Below, one piece after another: positions 23,277 to 34,630 of a stretch of 64,000 nucleotides of DNA. This stretch comes from Calendula officinalis. Its lineage: Eukaryota > Streptophyta > Magnoliopsida > Asterales > Asteraceae. Positions within the stretch are counted from its first letter, which is position 1; the number at the start of each line of letters is the position of its first letter. Both the position numbers and the translations under genes were made by a program. The stretch lies in NCBI GenBank assembly GCA_963853835.1, contig OY970832.1:39650063-39714062 (forward strand), in the 5' to 3' direction. Under the pieces are notes generated by a model that did not search any database, was not told the origin of the DNA, and worked only from the letters and a program-made list of their open reading frames with translations.

Positions 23277-25227
23277 GAGAATTTCGTCCCGAAATTAGGT
23301 TGACTTGAATGAAATAGAATTCCTTGATTTTATCATCTTTTCTTTCCTCAATTACCATTCCATCTATGAACATTTCATTCTTTTGTTTTCCCTCTTGACA
23401 AACACTAGCTACATATTCCAATTTCTTAGCACATTTGACCTAGGTCCAAAAGAACCGTTTTGCCAAATATATCTACATTATTAACAATAAACATATGAAA
23501 TACCTTCAATCAACAAATACCTTCCATATTAATCGATCACTCAAACAAGTCAAAAATTCATATGAATTGCAATTCTTTAATTCATACCATGGTCAAAATC
23601 AGACACTTATTTTATATGTAAAACCAAGACTACCTTCATTGACCAATTCACATTTAACCAAATTATTACTCAAACGGGTCAAAACCATACTATTTCAAAA
23701 TTTAATATGTAACGAGTTACATTTTAGCCATACCAATACGCATATAATGACAGATTCATGTTTAACCGTTCCTTCCTTAAAACAGGCCAAATTCTTAATA
23801 TTATTATCATTAAAAAAATTAACAGTTAACTTAACAAATATGGTATTCATTAATTACATACCTCTTTCAATTTCTTCATATTCTTAATCATATTGACTTT
23901 GACTTCAGTCAATATCAGTCAAAGGAGCCATTTCATCGAGTGTATTCAAACTCCCCTTCCATTCTTTTCTAGGTAAAAATCGATCTCCCATGACAATTCC
24001 CTAGGACTAATTCCAATTACGCCACCGGTATCCATACTTTTCATTCATTACATGAGATTAGTCGGCATTCCTTTAACTAAATTTCATCACATGATCCATT
24101 GCTTCAGACTCTTACCCTGCATTAAACTCATTTCAATCTTTTGACATTGTTAAACTATTCATTAATATTAAAGTAAACCGCAATCTATAAATTCGTCTCG
24201 GTTAGTAGTTAACCATTTGTCATGCCTGAATTGATAACTACATTACAAGGCTTAGATACAAAATACAGTTCCTTCATAATTCTTACTTATAAACATATTC
24301 ATTAACCTTGAATCTTGTGCTATTTCTAGTACATTACCAATTTTAAATATCCATAACCGATTACTACACACTTCCCCACTATCAATAACTTTGTTCCCAA
24401 ACTATTCCTCAGACCAGGTCAAATTTTATGTCATTTAACAAATTCTCAATTCATATTATTCCCAAAGTCAAAGTTGGATCTCATATACATGGTCAAAACT
24501 TCATACCATAACCAATTACTTGTTCTATATTCATAGCCAATACTTTATATTGATTCAAGTTCAATATTTAACTAATTATTTCGCAATTGAATCCAAATGC
24601 ATGATACTGAAATTTATGTTAAACTAATTGCATTATAACCACCTCAATATCCACATTATATTCAGTTCATACTAATTAAGTTCCAGTTTAGTCAACATCT
24701 ACTAACATGATCAAAATCCAACCTCATATTATGATTACTCTTATCATAGTTCCTAGCTCATCCAAGTTCCACGCTTCAACATTCTTTTAGTTTTATTATT
24801 CTCGGGTTTCAAGTTTTACTCATAGCCTAACTAACTCGTCGAGGGTATCAATATCATCTCCGTATACAATATCCATTCTACATCACTAACGCATTTATAG
24901 GAAAAGAATTACCACTTACAAGAACCAATTTATTCATTAATTCACCATTCTATTTTCACCCTACACTTGGGTTATTCCCTTTCAACCAAATTTCGGTCCA
25001 TCTTTTCTAAAACACATAAGGTTGTCTATATACTTCATTACCTAATCCGTTCCAATAATAATGTTTAAACTTGACAAATTCTATGAACCCTAGATCAATA
25101 TAGAATTTGTGGTCATTAATTTCCAATACTTAAATCCTCATATCCTTTGTGACAATTAAAGTTTCACTTTTCATAACATCAATATATATAACAGATTCAT
25201 TATCGGATAAGAAAACCATATTAAAGA
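23277..25227 (-). other. Gypsy internal region without recognisable coding
   Basis: This AT-rich stretch lies between the protease remnant and the PPT, where pol (RT, RNase H, integrase) would be expected. Only short frames are present on either strand, and I find no RT, RNase H or integrase signature. The whole element interior is 3.5 kb, too short for full gag-pol, so most of pol has been lost or replaced. The plus-strand frame 23495-23887 looks accidental. Confidence 0.7.
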
Positions 25228-25431
25228 TCAAACGAATCTAGTAACACACAATAAATCAGATTCTTCATAATCAAACAATCTACAAACGATTAGAGTATTA
25301 ACAAGAAATGTACCAATTTTGACGTTAGCATCCTCGTAAGCTTCCTCAGAGGTATTTGAACACACAACCTCTTGCCTTAGGAACCTCCTCCTTTCGCTTA
25401 GAGTACCCGTCACAAAATACTGATGAACCAA
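25228..25431 (-). pseudogene. Gypsy protease remnant (unit 1)
   Basis: The minus-strand frame contains GTFLVNTLIVCRLFDYEE, which resembles the start of Ty3/gypsy aspartic proteases, where a G-T-[FI]-x-V-N strand is followed by an LFDSGA-type active site. The expected D-S/T-G catalytic triplet reads D-Y-E, so no active protease is possible. It sits just downstream, in element sense, of a zinc-knuckle remnant, the normal gag-protease order. Stops bound the frame on both sides. The same frame recurs unchanged at 31016-31219. Confidence 0.7.
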
Positions 25432-25525
25432 AGTTTCATTTTCGGCGACTTGTTAGAAAGAGTAGAGTATTGACACTTTCGATATCCCAACTTTCCGTAA
25501 GACTAATAATTACATCCTTGTACGG

Positions 25526-25567
25526 ACAGCTAAACCTTTTATGTCCGTTTTCACCACAACCCTAACA
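25526..25567 (-). pseudogene. Gypsy gag zinc knuckle with internal stop (unit 1)
   Basis: Translated on the minus strand, these 14 codons have the CX2CX4HX4C spacing of a retroviral zinc knuckle, with GENG before the His and KRFS before the last Cys. One of the two residues between the first cysteines is a TAG stop. It is a nucleocapsid remnant, correctly placed between the gag core remnant and the protease remnant. Confidence 0.75.
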
Positions 25568-26170
25568 CTTCAAGGTTCTTGATAATTCTCACATCGTCCA
25601 TTATAATTTCTACTACAATGTCGACGTTTACAGGTTGCACCCGACTACAAAATTATCAAAGTTATACACATAATATATTATTTCACATAGACCTTACTTA
25701 TACCTGTTTCGAAAAGAACTGACACTGAACTGCGGGGGAAATTGAATTGTTTCATTTTATAACGTTTTGGTTCAGGAATCAACACTCTACTTGGGTTCAA
25801 ATCATACTCACCCTTCCGAACATATTCAACAACTTTCGCGACAAAGGAATATCATATTTGCTAGCACAATTTTAATTTTCATATCTAAACCTTCCACAAG
25901 CACTTACACTTTCTTTACTCCATTTTGGGATGAATTTTTGTGGCAAATTGTGCCTCCGGATTAAACACCATTTAATATTCGTCTACCAACATTGTTCCTA
26001 ATCTAATTTCCAAGAATTCTTTCTCAATCCTTGTTCTCATTTCACTAGAACTATATTGATCAACAAAATGAACTATAAACGATTACCAAATCATATGATC
26101 CTCTTCTTCCTCGCTTAATATTTTATACAAACTATTAATCAGGTCAACGCCTTTCCTGAAAGCCTAGCGA

Positions 26171-26359
26171 TCACATAACATGTTGATCTTCCCCGTGGAC
26201 ATGAGATACATAGAATACCTTGTCTGTGTTTTCAATACTCAACGCCTCCACAGGATCAGGCACACCCGTAAATTCGATTGCTCCACTACTACGAAAGGTT
26301 TTAAAGGATACTGCCCCAGATTTCTTACTTAAAGATTCAATCACCACATTAGCCTTCAA
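26171..26359 (-). pseudogene. Gypsy gag core remnant (unit 1)
   Basis: The 62-codon minus-strand frame has the pattern F..SGAIEFTGVPDPVEAL......DKVFYV....EDQHV. This resembles the start of the Retrotrans_gag domain, where an F-x-G-x-x-DP-x-x-A motif precedes a W-L-x-x-x-E-K-x-F segment. The usual Trp-Leu is replaced here. It lies ~390 bp from the primer-binding site, as expected for the start of gag. The copy at 31959-32147 differs by one residue. Confidence 0.65.
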
Positions 26360-26744
26360 CTTACTTTTCTCTCATTTTCTAAGTTATTCAAACATAGAAC
26401 GAACCGTATTAACAATTCTACTCATTAATCTCTCTTCACAACAAACACTTGTTCCTCTTCCATTTAAGAAAGTTGTTTCATGCCTCAAGATAAGCATAAA
26501 ATTCCTCTTATTCAGAAACCCCATGATCACATTTACCACTTATTTGATCCATGATTTACCGAAATTTAAGTCCACACAAGTATATCATTAATCATACCAT
26601 TTCCTATTGTTAACACTTTGCCCATTTTCTAGACTTAAACCTATGGTTTGTATCCATCCTAAACCCATAATCCATACACTTACACCATCAACACCTAAGT
26701 TTGAGTCTAAGCACCGCAATGATACCTAGTTCACTCAAACTAAT

Positions 26745-26756
26745 GCTCTGATACCA
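26745..26756 (-). promoter_or_regulatory. Primer-binding site (initiator-Met tRNA), gypsy unit
   Basis: On the minus strand the sequence is TGGTATCAGAGC, complementary to the 3' end of plant initiator-Met tRNA. It begins three bases inside the LTR boundary at 26760. It fixes the element orientation (5' LTR at right) and the LTR edge. Confidence 0.93.
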
Positions 26757-26759
26757 TAT

Positions 26760-29048
26760 TGTAACGACCGGGCCAAGAAATCCCACCAATCAAAACGAAC
26801 AACTTTCTAATAACTATCTAATTACAATTAACCATTCTAAACAGATAACAACTATACAAAATACAATAAACGAGCCAAGATCTCACTACCAACAAAGACT
26901 ATGGATACAAACCAGCTAACTACAAAAAATTTATCAATACAAAACTACCCAACTCCCACATACCTAAATATACGCCCGGAGTATAACTTCTAAACCTCCG
27001 ATCAACTTCAAGATCCTATATGCTTACTCTTATCTTTTCCTGTAAAAAGTTAGTCCACTAAACGGGTAAGCTACAACGAGCTTAGTGAGTTCATAAAGTA
27101 CAAAATAATACTAGCATTATATACAAAACAAAGAAGTAATAACATATAAAATGGTATAAAACTATTTAAGTAATTCATATTATAGCAAGTACACATCAAA
27201 GCATAACTGACCGAGAAGCTTTACAACTTAACATGAGATTTACCGAGAATCCGTCATAGCCGAGTATCAACACTTATCCGGGATCAACAAGAATCACTGA
27301 ATGACTGACATTGAGAATACAACTATATCGCAAGAATCAACAAGAGTTTGCAAGATAATAAACACAATTGAGAACCAATCACCGAATCAACACTCCACGA
27401 GAATCATCACTTAACCACCGGAACCGATAGACAATACCGCATCATGAACCAATGAGATCTCAATACCATCCAAACGAATCAAAGTGCGTCATTCCCCCTT
27501 AGGCCATTAGGGAATGAGGCCGATGAAGGTGATCAAGGCACCCCTAACCGAGTCCATGATCCAGCTTCACCACCACGGTCCATACCACTCCTCCGCCAGG
27601 TACTCCCGCGTCCACCGCTCAACATATTACACAAAGTAATACTCAAGCCGCCGTGGGTCCTCACGAAACGAAATTATCTCTCAAGGAATTCGTACGGGTA
27701 ACTCATATTCGATATCAAACGAAACAATAACAACGATGACTCCACGAGACCGGAACAATAGGATTATCACAACCCGAATCAATAAAAATGCATCTCATAC
27801 TAGAGCAATCCAACCGAGACGTAACACAAGGAATTTATACGACATGAATCGATATCAAGTGAGACACTTCAAGGATATTCCATCAATCAAGACATCTATC
27901 AAAAGATTATATACAAGGCATACTACGAATAATCACTATATTCTTACAAGTCAATACACATAGCAAAAGTCTATTAATGAGTCAAACTTCATTTAATCAT
28001 ATTACAGTCAAATCACTAGAATTACCAATTCAATGTTCTAGGCATCGCATATGTGATAATAATAAACCAAATAACAATTAAACACGTAGCATTTAAATAT
28101 ATAACTACTAGTATACAGTTGTACATAGATGAACTCACCTGGGATTAAGCAATTGCCAACACAAGCTAATAACTTCTTTAATCAAAGTCCCAAAGTCACC
28201 GGTCAATGAAGTCACCACAATCTCCCAATTGATTACCTATCACAATTATACACATCTCAACAACAATTCTAAACCATAATCATATCTAGGATAAACCTTA
28301 GTCATCAATTTCCCTAATTTGGTGATGAACCAAAACCCTAGATCACCAATTACTCATACTTGCACATGATCACATACTAACTACAATCCTCATAGCTAAA
28401 TACTCAGTTACACTAGAGTACCATCTAAATTTTCAGATTATAACTCAACTTTCAACTAGGATTCTTGACCTAACAACTAAATATCTCAATTTCTACTCTT
28501 GCATGATGTTAGGGATGAAGAAATACCTTGGTTATCAACACAATTGATGAAAATCCTTTGATTTCTAGCCAAAATCTGCCCAAGATCACCATCTTTCGCT
28601 CAAAATCGCCCACACCCGACTAGAGAAAGTTCTGGAGAGAGTTTTTGCTGAAATGGGGAAAAATCCCGATTTTATGCCTAATCTGCACAAGATAGCGCCG
28701 CTATCTGCCCAAGATAGCGCCGCTATCTCGACCCCGCGCTAAATAGCGCCGCTATTTCCAGGGATAGCGCCGCTATCTCTAAATTTTTCGCGTTTCCCCC
28801 TTAGCTATTTCGAGTTGCTGTCCCCTTTTACACAAGATAGCGCCGCTATCTCTAAGATAGCGCCGCTATCTTCCAAAATACTGCAATTTCACATTTTTCT
28901 TCCTTTTTGACCCATGCCACTTATCCAAATACCGAAAATACAGATTTTTGACCAACACTTTCAACCAACGTAACCTAACAACTCGTCATTTACCACCTAT
29001 AATTAACTTAAAAATTAAAATACTCAAAATTAGAACACGTATGTTACA
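26760..29048 (-). mobile_element. Gypsy-type LTR 2 (shared middle LTR)
   Basis: This 2289-bp LTR has the same termini as LTR 1. It acts as 5' LTR for the left unit, with the PBS adjacent at its left edge. Its right edge is followed by a polypurine tract, so it is also the 3' LTR of the right unit. It keeps the 17-bp segment absent from LTR 1. The two LTRs differ at only scattered positions by eye, so divergence is low. Confidence 0.93.
28690..28871. repeat. Cluster of six short hairpins in LTR 2
   Basis: These are the same six AGATAGCG-C-CGCTATCT-type inverted repeats as in LTR 1, here with every core reading GCGCCGC. Two of them also survive in the LTR 3 fragment at about 32347-32384. Confidence 0.85.
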
Positions 29049-29064
29049 ATTACCTCCTCCTTTT
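29049..29064 (-). promoter_or_regulatory. Polypurine tract, gypsy unit 2
   Basis: This is the same AAAAGGAGGAGGTAAT on the minus strand as in unit 1, placed directly beside the middle LTR. Its presence shows that a second internal region, not flanking DNA, lies to the right of that LTR. Confidence 0.85.
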
Positions 29065-31015
29065 GAGAATTTCGTCCCGAAATTAGGTTGACTTGAATGA
29101 AATAGAATTCCTTGATTTTATCATCTTTTCTTTCCTCAATTACCATTCCATCTATGAACATTTCATTCTTTTGTTTTCCCTCTTGACAAACACTAGCTAC
29201 ATATTCCAATTTCTTAGCACATTTGACCTAGGTCCAAAAGAACCGTTTTGCCAAATATATCTACATTATTAACAATAAACATATGAAATACCTTCAATCA
29301 ACAAATAGCTTCCATATTACTCGATCACTCAAACAAGTCAAAAATTCATATGAATTGTAATTCTTTAATTCATACCATGGTCAAAATCAGACACTTATTT
29401 TATATGTAAAACCAAGACTACCTTCATTGACCAATTCACATTTAACCAAATTATTACTCAAACGGGTCAAAACCATACTATTTCAAAATTTAATATGTAA
29501 CGAGTTACATTTTAGCCATACCAATACGCATATAATGACAAATTCATGTTTAACCGTTCCTTCCTTAAAACAGGCCAAATTCTTAATATTATTATCATTA
29601 AAAAAATTAACAATTAACTTAACAAATATGGTATTCATTAATTACATACCTCTTTCAATTTCTTCATATTCTTAATCATATTGACTTTGACTTCAGTCAA
29701 TATCAGTCAAAGGAGCCATTTCATCGAGTGTATTCAAACTCCCCTTGCATTCTTTTCTAGGTAAAAATCGATCTCCCATGACAATTCCCTAGGACTAATT
29801 CCAATTACGCCACCGGTATCCATACTTTTCATTCATTACATGAGATTAGTCGGCATTTCTTTAACTAAATTTCATCACATGATCCTTTGCTTCAGACTCT
29901 TACCCTGCATTAAACTCATTTCAATCTTTTGACATTGTTAAACTATTCATTAATATTAAAGTAAACCGCAATCTATAAAGTCATCTCGGTTAGTAGTTAA
30001 CCATTTGTCATGCCTAAATTGATAACTACATTACAAGGCTTAGATACAAAATACAGTTCCTTCATAATTCTTACTTATAAACATATTCATTAACCTTGAA
30101 TCTTGTGCTATTTCTAGTACATTACCAATTTTAAATATCCATAACCGATTACTACACACTTCCCCACTATCAATAACTTTGTTCCCAAACTATTCCTCAG
30201 ACCAGGTCAAATTTTATGTCATTTAACAAATTCTCAATTCATATTATTCCCAAAGTCAAAGTTTGATCTCATATACATGGTCAAAACTTCATACCATAAC
30301 CAATTACTTGTTCTATATTCATAGCCAATACTTTATAGTGATTCAAGTTCAATATTTAACTAATTATTTCGCAATTGAATCCAAATGCATGATACTGAAG
30401 TTTATGTTAACCTAATTGCATTATAACCACCTCAATATCCACATTATATTCAGTTCATACTAATTAAGTTCCAGTTTAGTCAACATCTACTAACATGATC
30501 AAAATCCAACCTCATATTATGATTAATCTTATCATAGTTCCTAGCTCATCCAAGTTCCACGCTTCAACATTCTTTTAGTTTTATTATTCTCGGGTTTCAA
30601 GTTTTACTCATAGCCTAACTAACTCGTCGAGGGTATCAATATCATCTCCGTATACAATATCCATTCTACATCACTAACGCATTTATAGGAAAAGAATTAC
30701 CACTTACAAGAACCAATTTATTCATTAATTCACCATTCTATTTTCACCCTACACTTGGGTTATTCCCTTTCAACCAAATTTCGGTCCATCTTTTCTAAAA
30801 CACATAAGGTTGTCTATATACTTCATTACCTAATCCGTTCCAATAATAATGTTTAAACTTGACAAATTCTATGAACCCTAGATCAATATAGAATTTGTGG
30901 TCATTAATTTCCAATACTTAAATCCTCATATCCTTTGTGACCATTAAAGTTTCACTTTTCATAACATCAATATATATAACAGATTCATTATCGGATAAGA
31001 AAACCATATTAAAGA

Positions 31016-31219
31016 TCAAACGAATCTAGTAACACACAATAAATCAGATTCTTCATAATCAAACAATCTACAAACGATTAGAGTATTAACAAGAAATGTA
31101 CCAATTTTGACGTTAGCATCCTCGTAAGCTTCCTCAGAGGTATTTGAACACACAACCTCTTGCCTTAGGAACCTCCTCCTTTCGCTTAGAGTACCCGTCA
31201 CAAAATACTGATGAACCAA
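31016..31219 (-). pseudogene. Gypsy protease remnant (unit 2)
   Basis: The translation is the same as at 25228-25431, with the active-site triplet changed to D-Y-E. It is a duplicate of a decayed copy, not independent evidence of selection. Confidence 0.7.
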
Positions 31220-31313
31220 AGTTTCATTTTCGGCGACTTGTTAGAAAGAGTAGAGTATTGACACTTTCGGTATCCCAACTTTCTGTAAGACTAATAATTA
31301 CATCCTTGTACGG

Positions 31314-31355
31314 ACAGCTAAACCTTTTATGTCCGTTTTCACCACAACCCTAACA
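31314..31355 (-). pseudogene. Gypsy zinc-knuckle remnant (unit 2)
   Basis: It has the same CX2CX4HX4C spacing with an in-frame TAG as at 25526-25567, offset by 5788 bases. Confidence 0.7.
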
Positions 31356-31958
31356 CTTCAAGGTTCTTGATAATTCTCACATCGTCCATTATAATTTCTA
31401 CTACAATGTCGACGTTTACAGGTTGCACCCGACTACAAAATTATCAAAGTTATACACATAATATATTATTTCACATAGACCTTACTTATACCTGTTTCGA
31501 AAAGAACTGACACTGAACTGCGGGGGAAATTGAATTGTTTCATTTTATAACGTTTTGGTTCAGGAATCAACACTCTACTTGGGTTCAAATCATACTCACC
31601 CTTCCGAACATATTCAACAACTTTCGCGACAAAGGAATATCATATTTGCTAGCACAATTTTAATTTTCATATCTAAACCTTCCACAAGCACTTACACTTT
31701 CTTTACTCCATTTTGGGATGAATTTTTGTGGCAAATTGTGCCTCCGGATTAAACACCGTTTAATATTCGTCTAACAACATTGTTCCTAATCTAATTTCCA
31801 AGAATTCTTTCTCAATCCTTGTTCTCATTTCACTAGAACTATATTGATCAAGAAAATGAACTATAAACGATTACCAAATCATATGATCCTCTTCTTCCTC
31901 GCTTAATATTTTATACAAACTATTAATCAGGTCAACGCCTTTCCTGAAAGCCTAGCGG

Positions 31959-32147
31959 TCACATAACATGTTGATCTTCCCCGTGGACATGAGATACATA
32001 GAATACCTTGTCTGTGTTTTCAATACTCAACACCTCCACAGGATCAGGCACACCCGTAAATTCGATTGCTCCACTACTACGAAAGGTTTTAAAGGATACT
32101 GCCCCAGATTTCTTACTTAAAGATTCAATCACCACATTAGCCTTCAA
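31959..32147 (-). pseudogene. Gypsy gag core remnant (unit 2)
   Basis: This 62-codon frame matches 26171-26359 except for one Ala/Val difference. Confidence 0.65.
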
Positions 32148-32300
32148 CTTACTTTTCTCTCATTTTCTAAGTTATTCAAACATAGAACGAACCGTATTAA
32201 CAATTCTACTCATCAATCTCTCTTCACAACAAACAATTGTTCCTCTTCCATTTAACAAAGTTGTTTCATGCCTCAAGATAAGCATAAAATTCCTCTTATT

Positions 32301-32667
32301 CGCGTTTCCCCCTTAGCTATTTCGAGTTGCTGTCCCCTTTTACACAAGATAGCGCCGCTATCTCTAAAATAGCGCCGCTATCTTCCAAAATACTGCAATT
32401 TCACATTTTTCTTCCTTTTTGACCTATGCCACTTATCCAAATACCGAAAATACAGATTTTTGACCAACACTTTCAACCAACGTAACCTAACAACTCGTCA
32501 TTTACCACCTATAATTAACTTAACAATTAAAATACTCAAAATTAGAACACCCGAAAATACAGATTTTTGACCAACACTTTCAACCAACGTAACCTAACAA
32601 CTCGTCATTTACCACCTATAATTAACTTAACAATTAAAATACTCAAAATTAGAACACGTATGTTACA
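32301..32667 (-). mobile_element. Gypsy-type LTR 3 fragment with internal duplication
   Basis: The sequence jumps from internal DNA into LTR sequence at CGCGTTTCCCCC, equivalent to ~22999 in LTR 1. It runs to the exact LTR end GTTACA at 32667. Inside it, 107 bp (32444-32550) is repeated in tandem at 32551-32657. The junction shares TTC between the two joined sequences, a microhomology typical of illegitimate recombination. Confidence 0.9.
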
Positions 32668-32672
32668 AAGGG
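32668..32672. repeat. Probable target-site duplication, right (AAGGG)
   Basis: It follows the LTR terminus and matches 20984-20988. With the exact LTR ends, it suggests that the whole complex occupies one original insertion site. Confidence 0.6.
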
Positions 32673-33079
32673 TCAAGGCTCAAGGTTCAAGGCTCAAGGC
32701 TCAAGGGTCATGGCTCAAGGGTCAAAAAAAGGTCAGGGTTCAAGGTTCAAGGCTCAAGGCTCAAGGCTTAAGGCTCGAGGCTCAAGGGTCAAGGGTCAAG
32801 GCTCATGGCTCAAGGATCACAGAGCTCGAGGCTCAAGGCTCAAGGCAAAAGGCTCAAGGCTCAAGGTTCAAGGTTCAAGGTAAAAGGCTCAAGGCTCAAG
32901 GCTCAAGTCACGGCTCAAGGCTCAAGGCTTAAGGCTCAAGGCTCAAGGGTCAAGGCTCATGGCTCAAGGCTCTCAGTGCTCGAGGCTCAAGGCTCAAGGC
33001 AAAAGGCTCAAGGCTCAAGGTTCAAGGTTCAAGGTAAAAGGCTTAAGGCTCAAGTCTCAAGGCTCAAGGCTCAAGTCAC

Positions 33080-34630
33080 GGGTCAAGGGTCAAGGCCCAA
33101 AAGTCAAGGCTCAAGGCTCAACACTCAAGGGTCAAGGCTCAAGGCTCAAGGCTCAAGGCTCAAGGCTCAAGGCTCAAGGGTAAAGGCTCAAGGATCAAGG
33201 CTCAAGGCTCAAGGCTCAAGGCTCAAGGCAAAAGGCTAAAGGCTCAAGGCTCAAGGCTTAAGGCTCAACGTCAAGGCTCAAGTCTCAAGGCTAAAGCTCA
33301 CGGCTCAAGGCTCAAGGCTCAAGGCTCAAGGCTCAAGGCTCAAGGCTCGAGGCTCGAGGCTCGAGGCTCGAGGCTCAAGGCTCAAGGCTCAAGGCTCAAG
33401 GCTTAAGGCTCGAGGCTCAAGGGTCAAGGGTCAAGGGTCAAGGCTCATGGCTCAAGGCTCAAGGCTCAAGGCTCAAGGGTAATGGCTCAAAGGTTAAATG
33501 TCAAAGGTCAAGGTTCAAGGCTCAAGGGTCAAGGCTTAAGGCTCAAGGCTTAAGGCTCAAGGCTCAAGGCTCAAGTCACTGCTCAAGGGTCAAGGTTCAA
33601 AAGTCAAGGCTCAACGCTCAAATATGAAGGGCTCAAGGAGAAAGGCTCAAGGCTCAAGGCTTAAGGCTCAAAGTCAAGCCTCAAGGCTCAAGACTCAAGG
33701 CTCAACGCTCAACGCTCAAGGCTCAAGGCTCAACGTTCAAGGCTCAAGGCTCAATGCTCAAGGCTCAAGGCTCAAGGCTCAAGTCTCAAGGCTCAAGGCT
33801 CAAGGCTCAAGGCTCAAGTCACGGCTCAAGGTTCAAGGCTCAAAAGTCAAGGCTCAAGGCTCAACACTCAAGGGTGAAGGGTTAAGGCTCAAGGCTCAAG
33901 TCTCAAGGCTCAAGGCTCAAGGCACAAGGCTCAAGGCTCAAGGCTCAAGGCTCAAGGCTCAAGGCTCAAGGCTCAAGGCTCAAGGCTCAAGGCTCAAGGC
34001 TCAAAGCTCAAGGCTCAAGTCTCAAGGCTCAAGTCTCAAGGCTCAAGGATCAAGGATCAAGGCTCAAGGCTCAAGGCTCAAGGATCAAGGCTCAAGGCTC
34101 AAGGCTAGAGGCTCAAGGCTCGAGGCTCGAGGCTCAAGGCTCGAGGCTCCAGGCTCGAGGCTCCAGGCTCGAGGCTCAAGGCTCAAGGCTCAAGACTCCA
34201 GGCTCAAGGCCCAAGGTTTAAGGCTCAAAGTCAAGGCTCAAGGCTCAAGGCTCAAGGCTCAAGGCTCAAGGTTCAAGGCTCAACGCTCAATGCTCAAGGC
34301 TCAAGGCTCAACGTTCAAGGCTCAACCCTCAACGCTCAACGCTCAAGGCTCAACGCTCAATGTTCAAGGCTCAAGGCTCAAGGCTCAAGGCTCAAGGCTC
34401 AAGGCTCAAGTCTCAAGGCTCAAATCACGGCTCATGGGTCAAGGCTCAAAAGTCAAGGCTCAACACTCAAGGTTCAAGGCTCAAGACTCAAGGCTCAAGG
34501 CTCGAGGCTCAAGGCTCAAGGCTCGAGGCTCGAGGCTCAAGGCTCAAGGCTCAAGGCTCAAGTCACGGCTCAAGGTTCAAGGCTCAAAAGTCAAGGCTCA
34601 AGGCTCAACACTCAAGGGTGAAGGGTTAAG
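33080..34630 (+). repeat. Satellite segment homologous to 46.82-48.05 kb
   Basis: Markers run in the same order in both places: GGTCAAGGCCCAAAAGTC (33087 and 46827), CTTAAGGCTCAACGTC, GGCTCAAAGTCAAGCCTC, CTCAACGTTCAAGG, CTCAATGTTCAAGG, GGCTCAAATCACGGCTC and AACACTCAAGGGTGAAGGG. The stretch is therefore duplicated on the far side of the copia element. Confidence 0.8.

Larger units (their letters stand above)
29065..32300 (-). mobile_element. Second gypsy internal region, truncated
   Basis: The region is nearly identical to 23277-26513, including the same decayed protease frame (31016-31219), the zinc knuckle with a stop (31314-31355) and the gag remnant (31959-32147). It stops at CCTCTTATTC near 32301, where unit 1 continues with CAGAAACC. 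About 246 bp with the primer-binding site, and about 2 kb of the third LTR, are therefore missing. Since the decay is shared, it preceded the duplication. Confidence 0.9.
20989..32667 (-). mobile_element. Ty3/gypsy-type LTR retrotransposon complex (LTR-int-LTR-int-LTR fragment)
   Basis: The element reads on the minus strand. In order from the left there is a complete LTR (20989-23260), a 3499-bp internal region, a second LTR (26760-29048), a second internal copy (29049-~32300, truncated) and the last part of a third LTR (~32301-32667). The outer ends are exact LTR termini, TGTAACG at left and GTTACA at right, flanked by AAGGG on both sides. PPT, PBS and gag/protease remnants identify it as Ty3/gypsy. 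The PPT context, a GGGACGAAATT motif followed by a purine tract, is like that of chromoviral Tekay/Del elements, but no RT or chromodomain is visible to confirm the lineage. The shared-LTR tandem layout fits unequal crossing-over between LTRs of allelic copies. Confidence 0.88.

Noticed and set aside
25356..26591. Plus-strand frames opposite the gypsy gag/protease remnants (25356-25565, 25767-25964, 26220-26591)
   Set aside because: They are antisense to better-explained element remnants and have no family signature.
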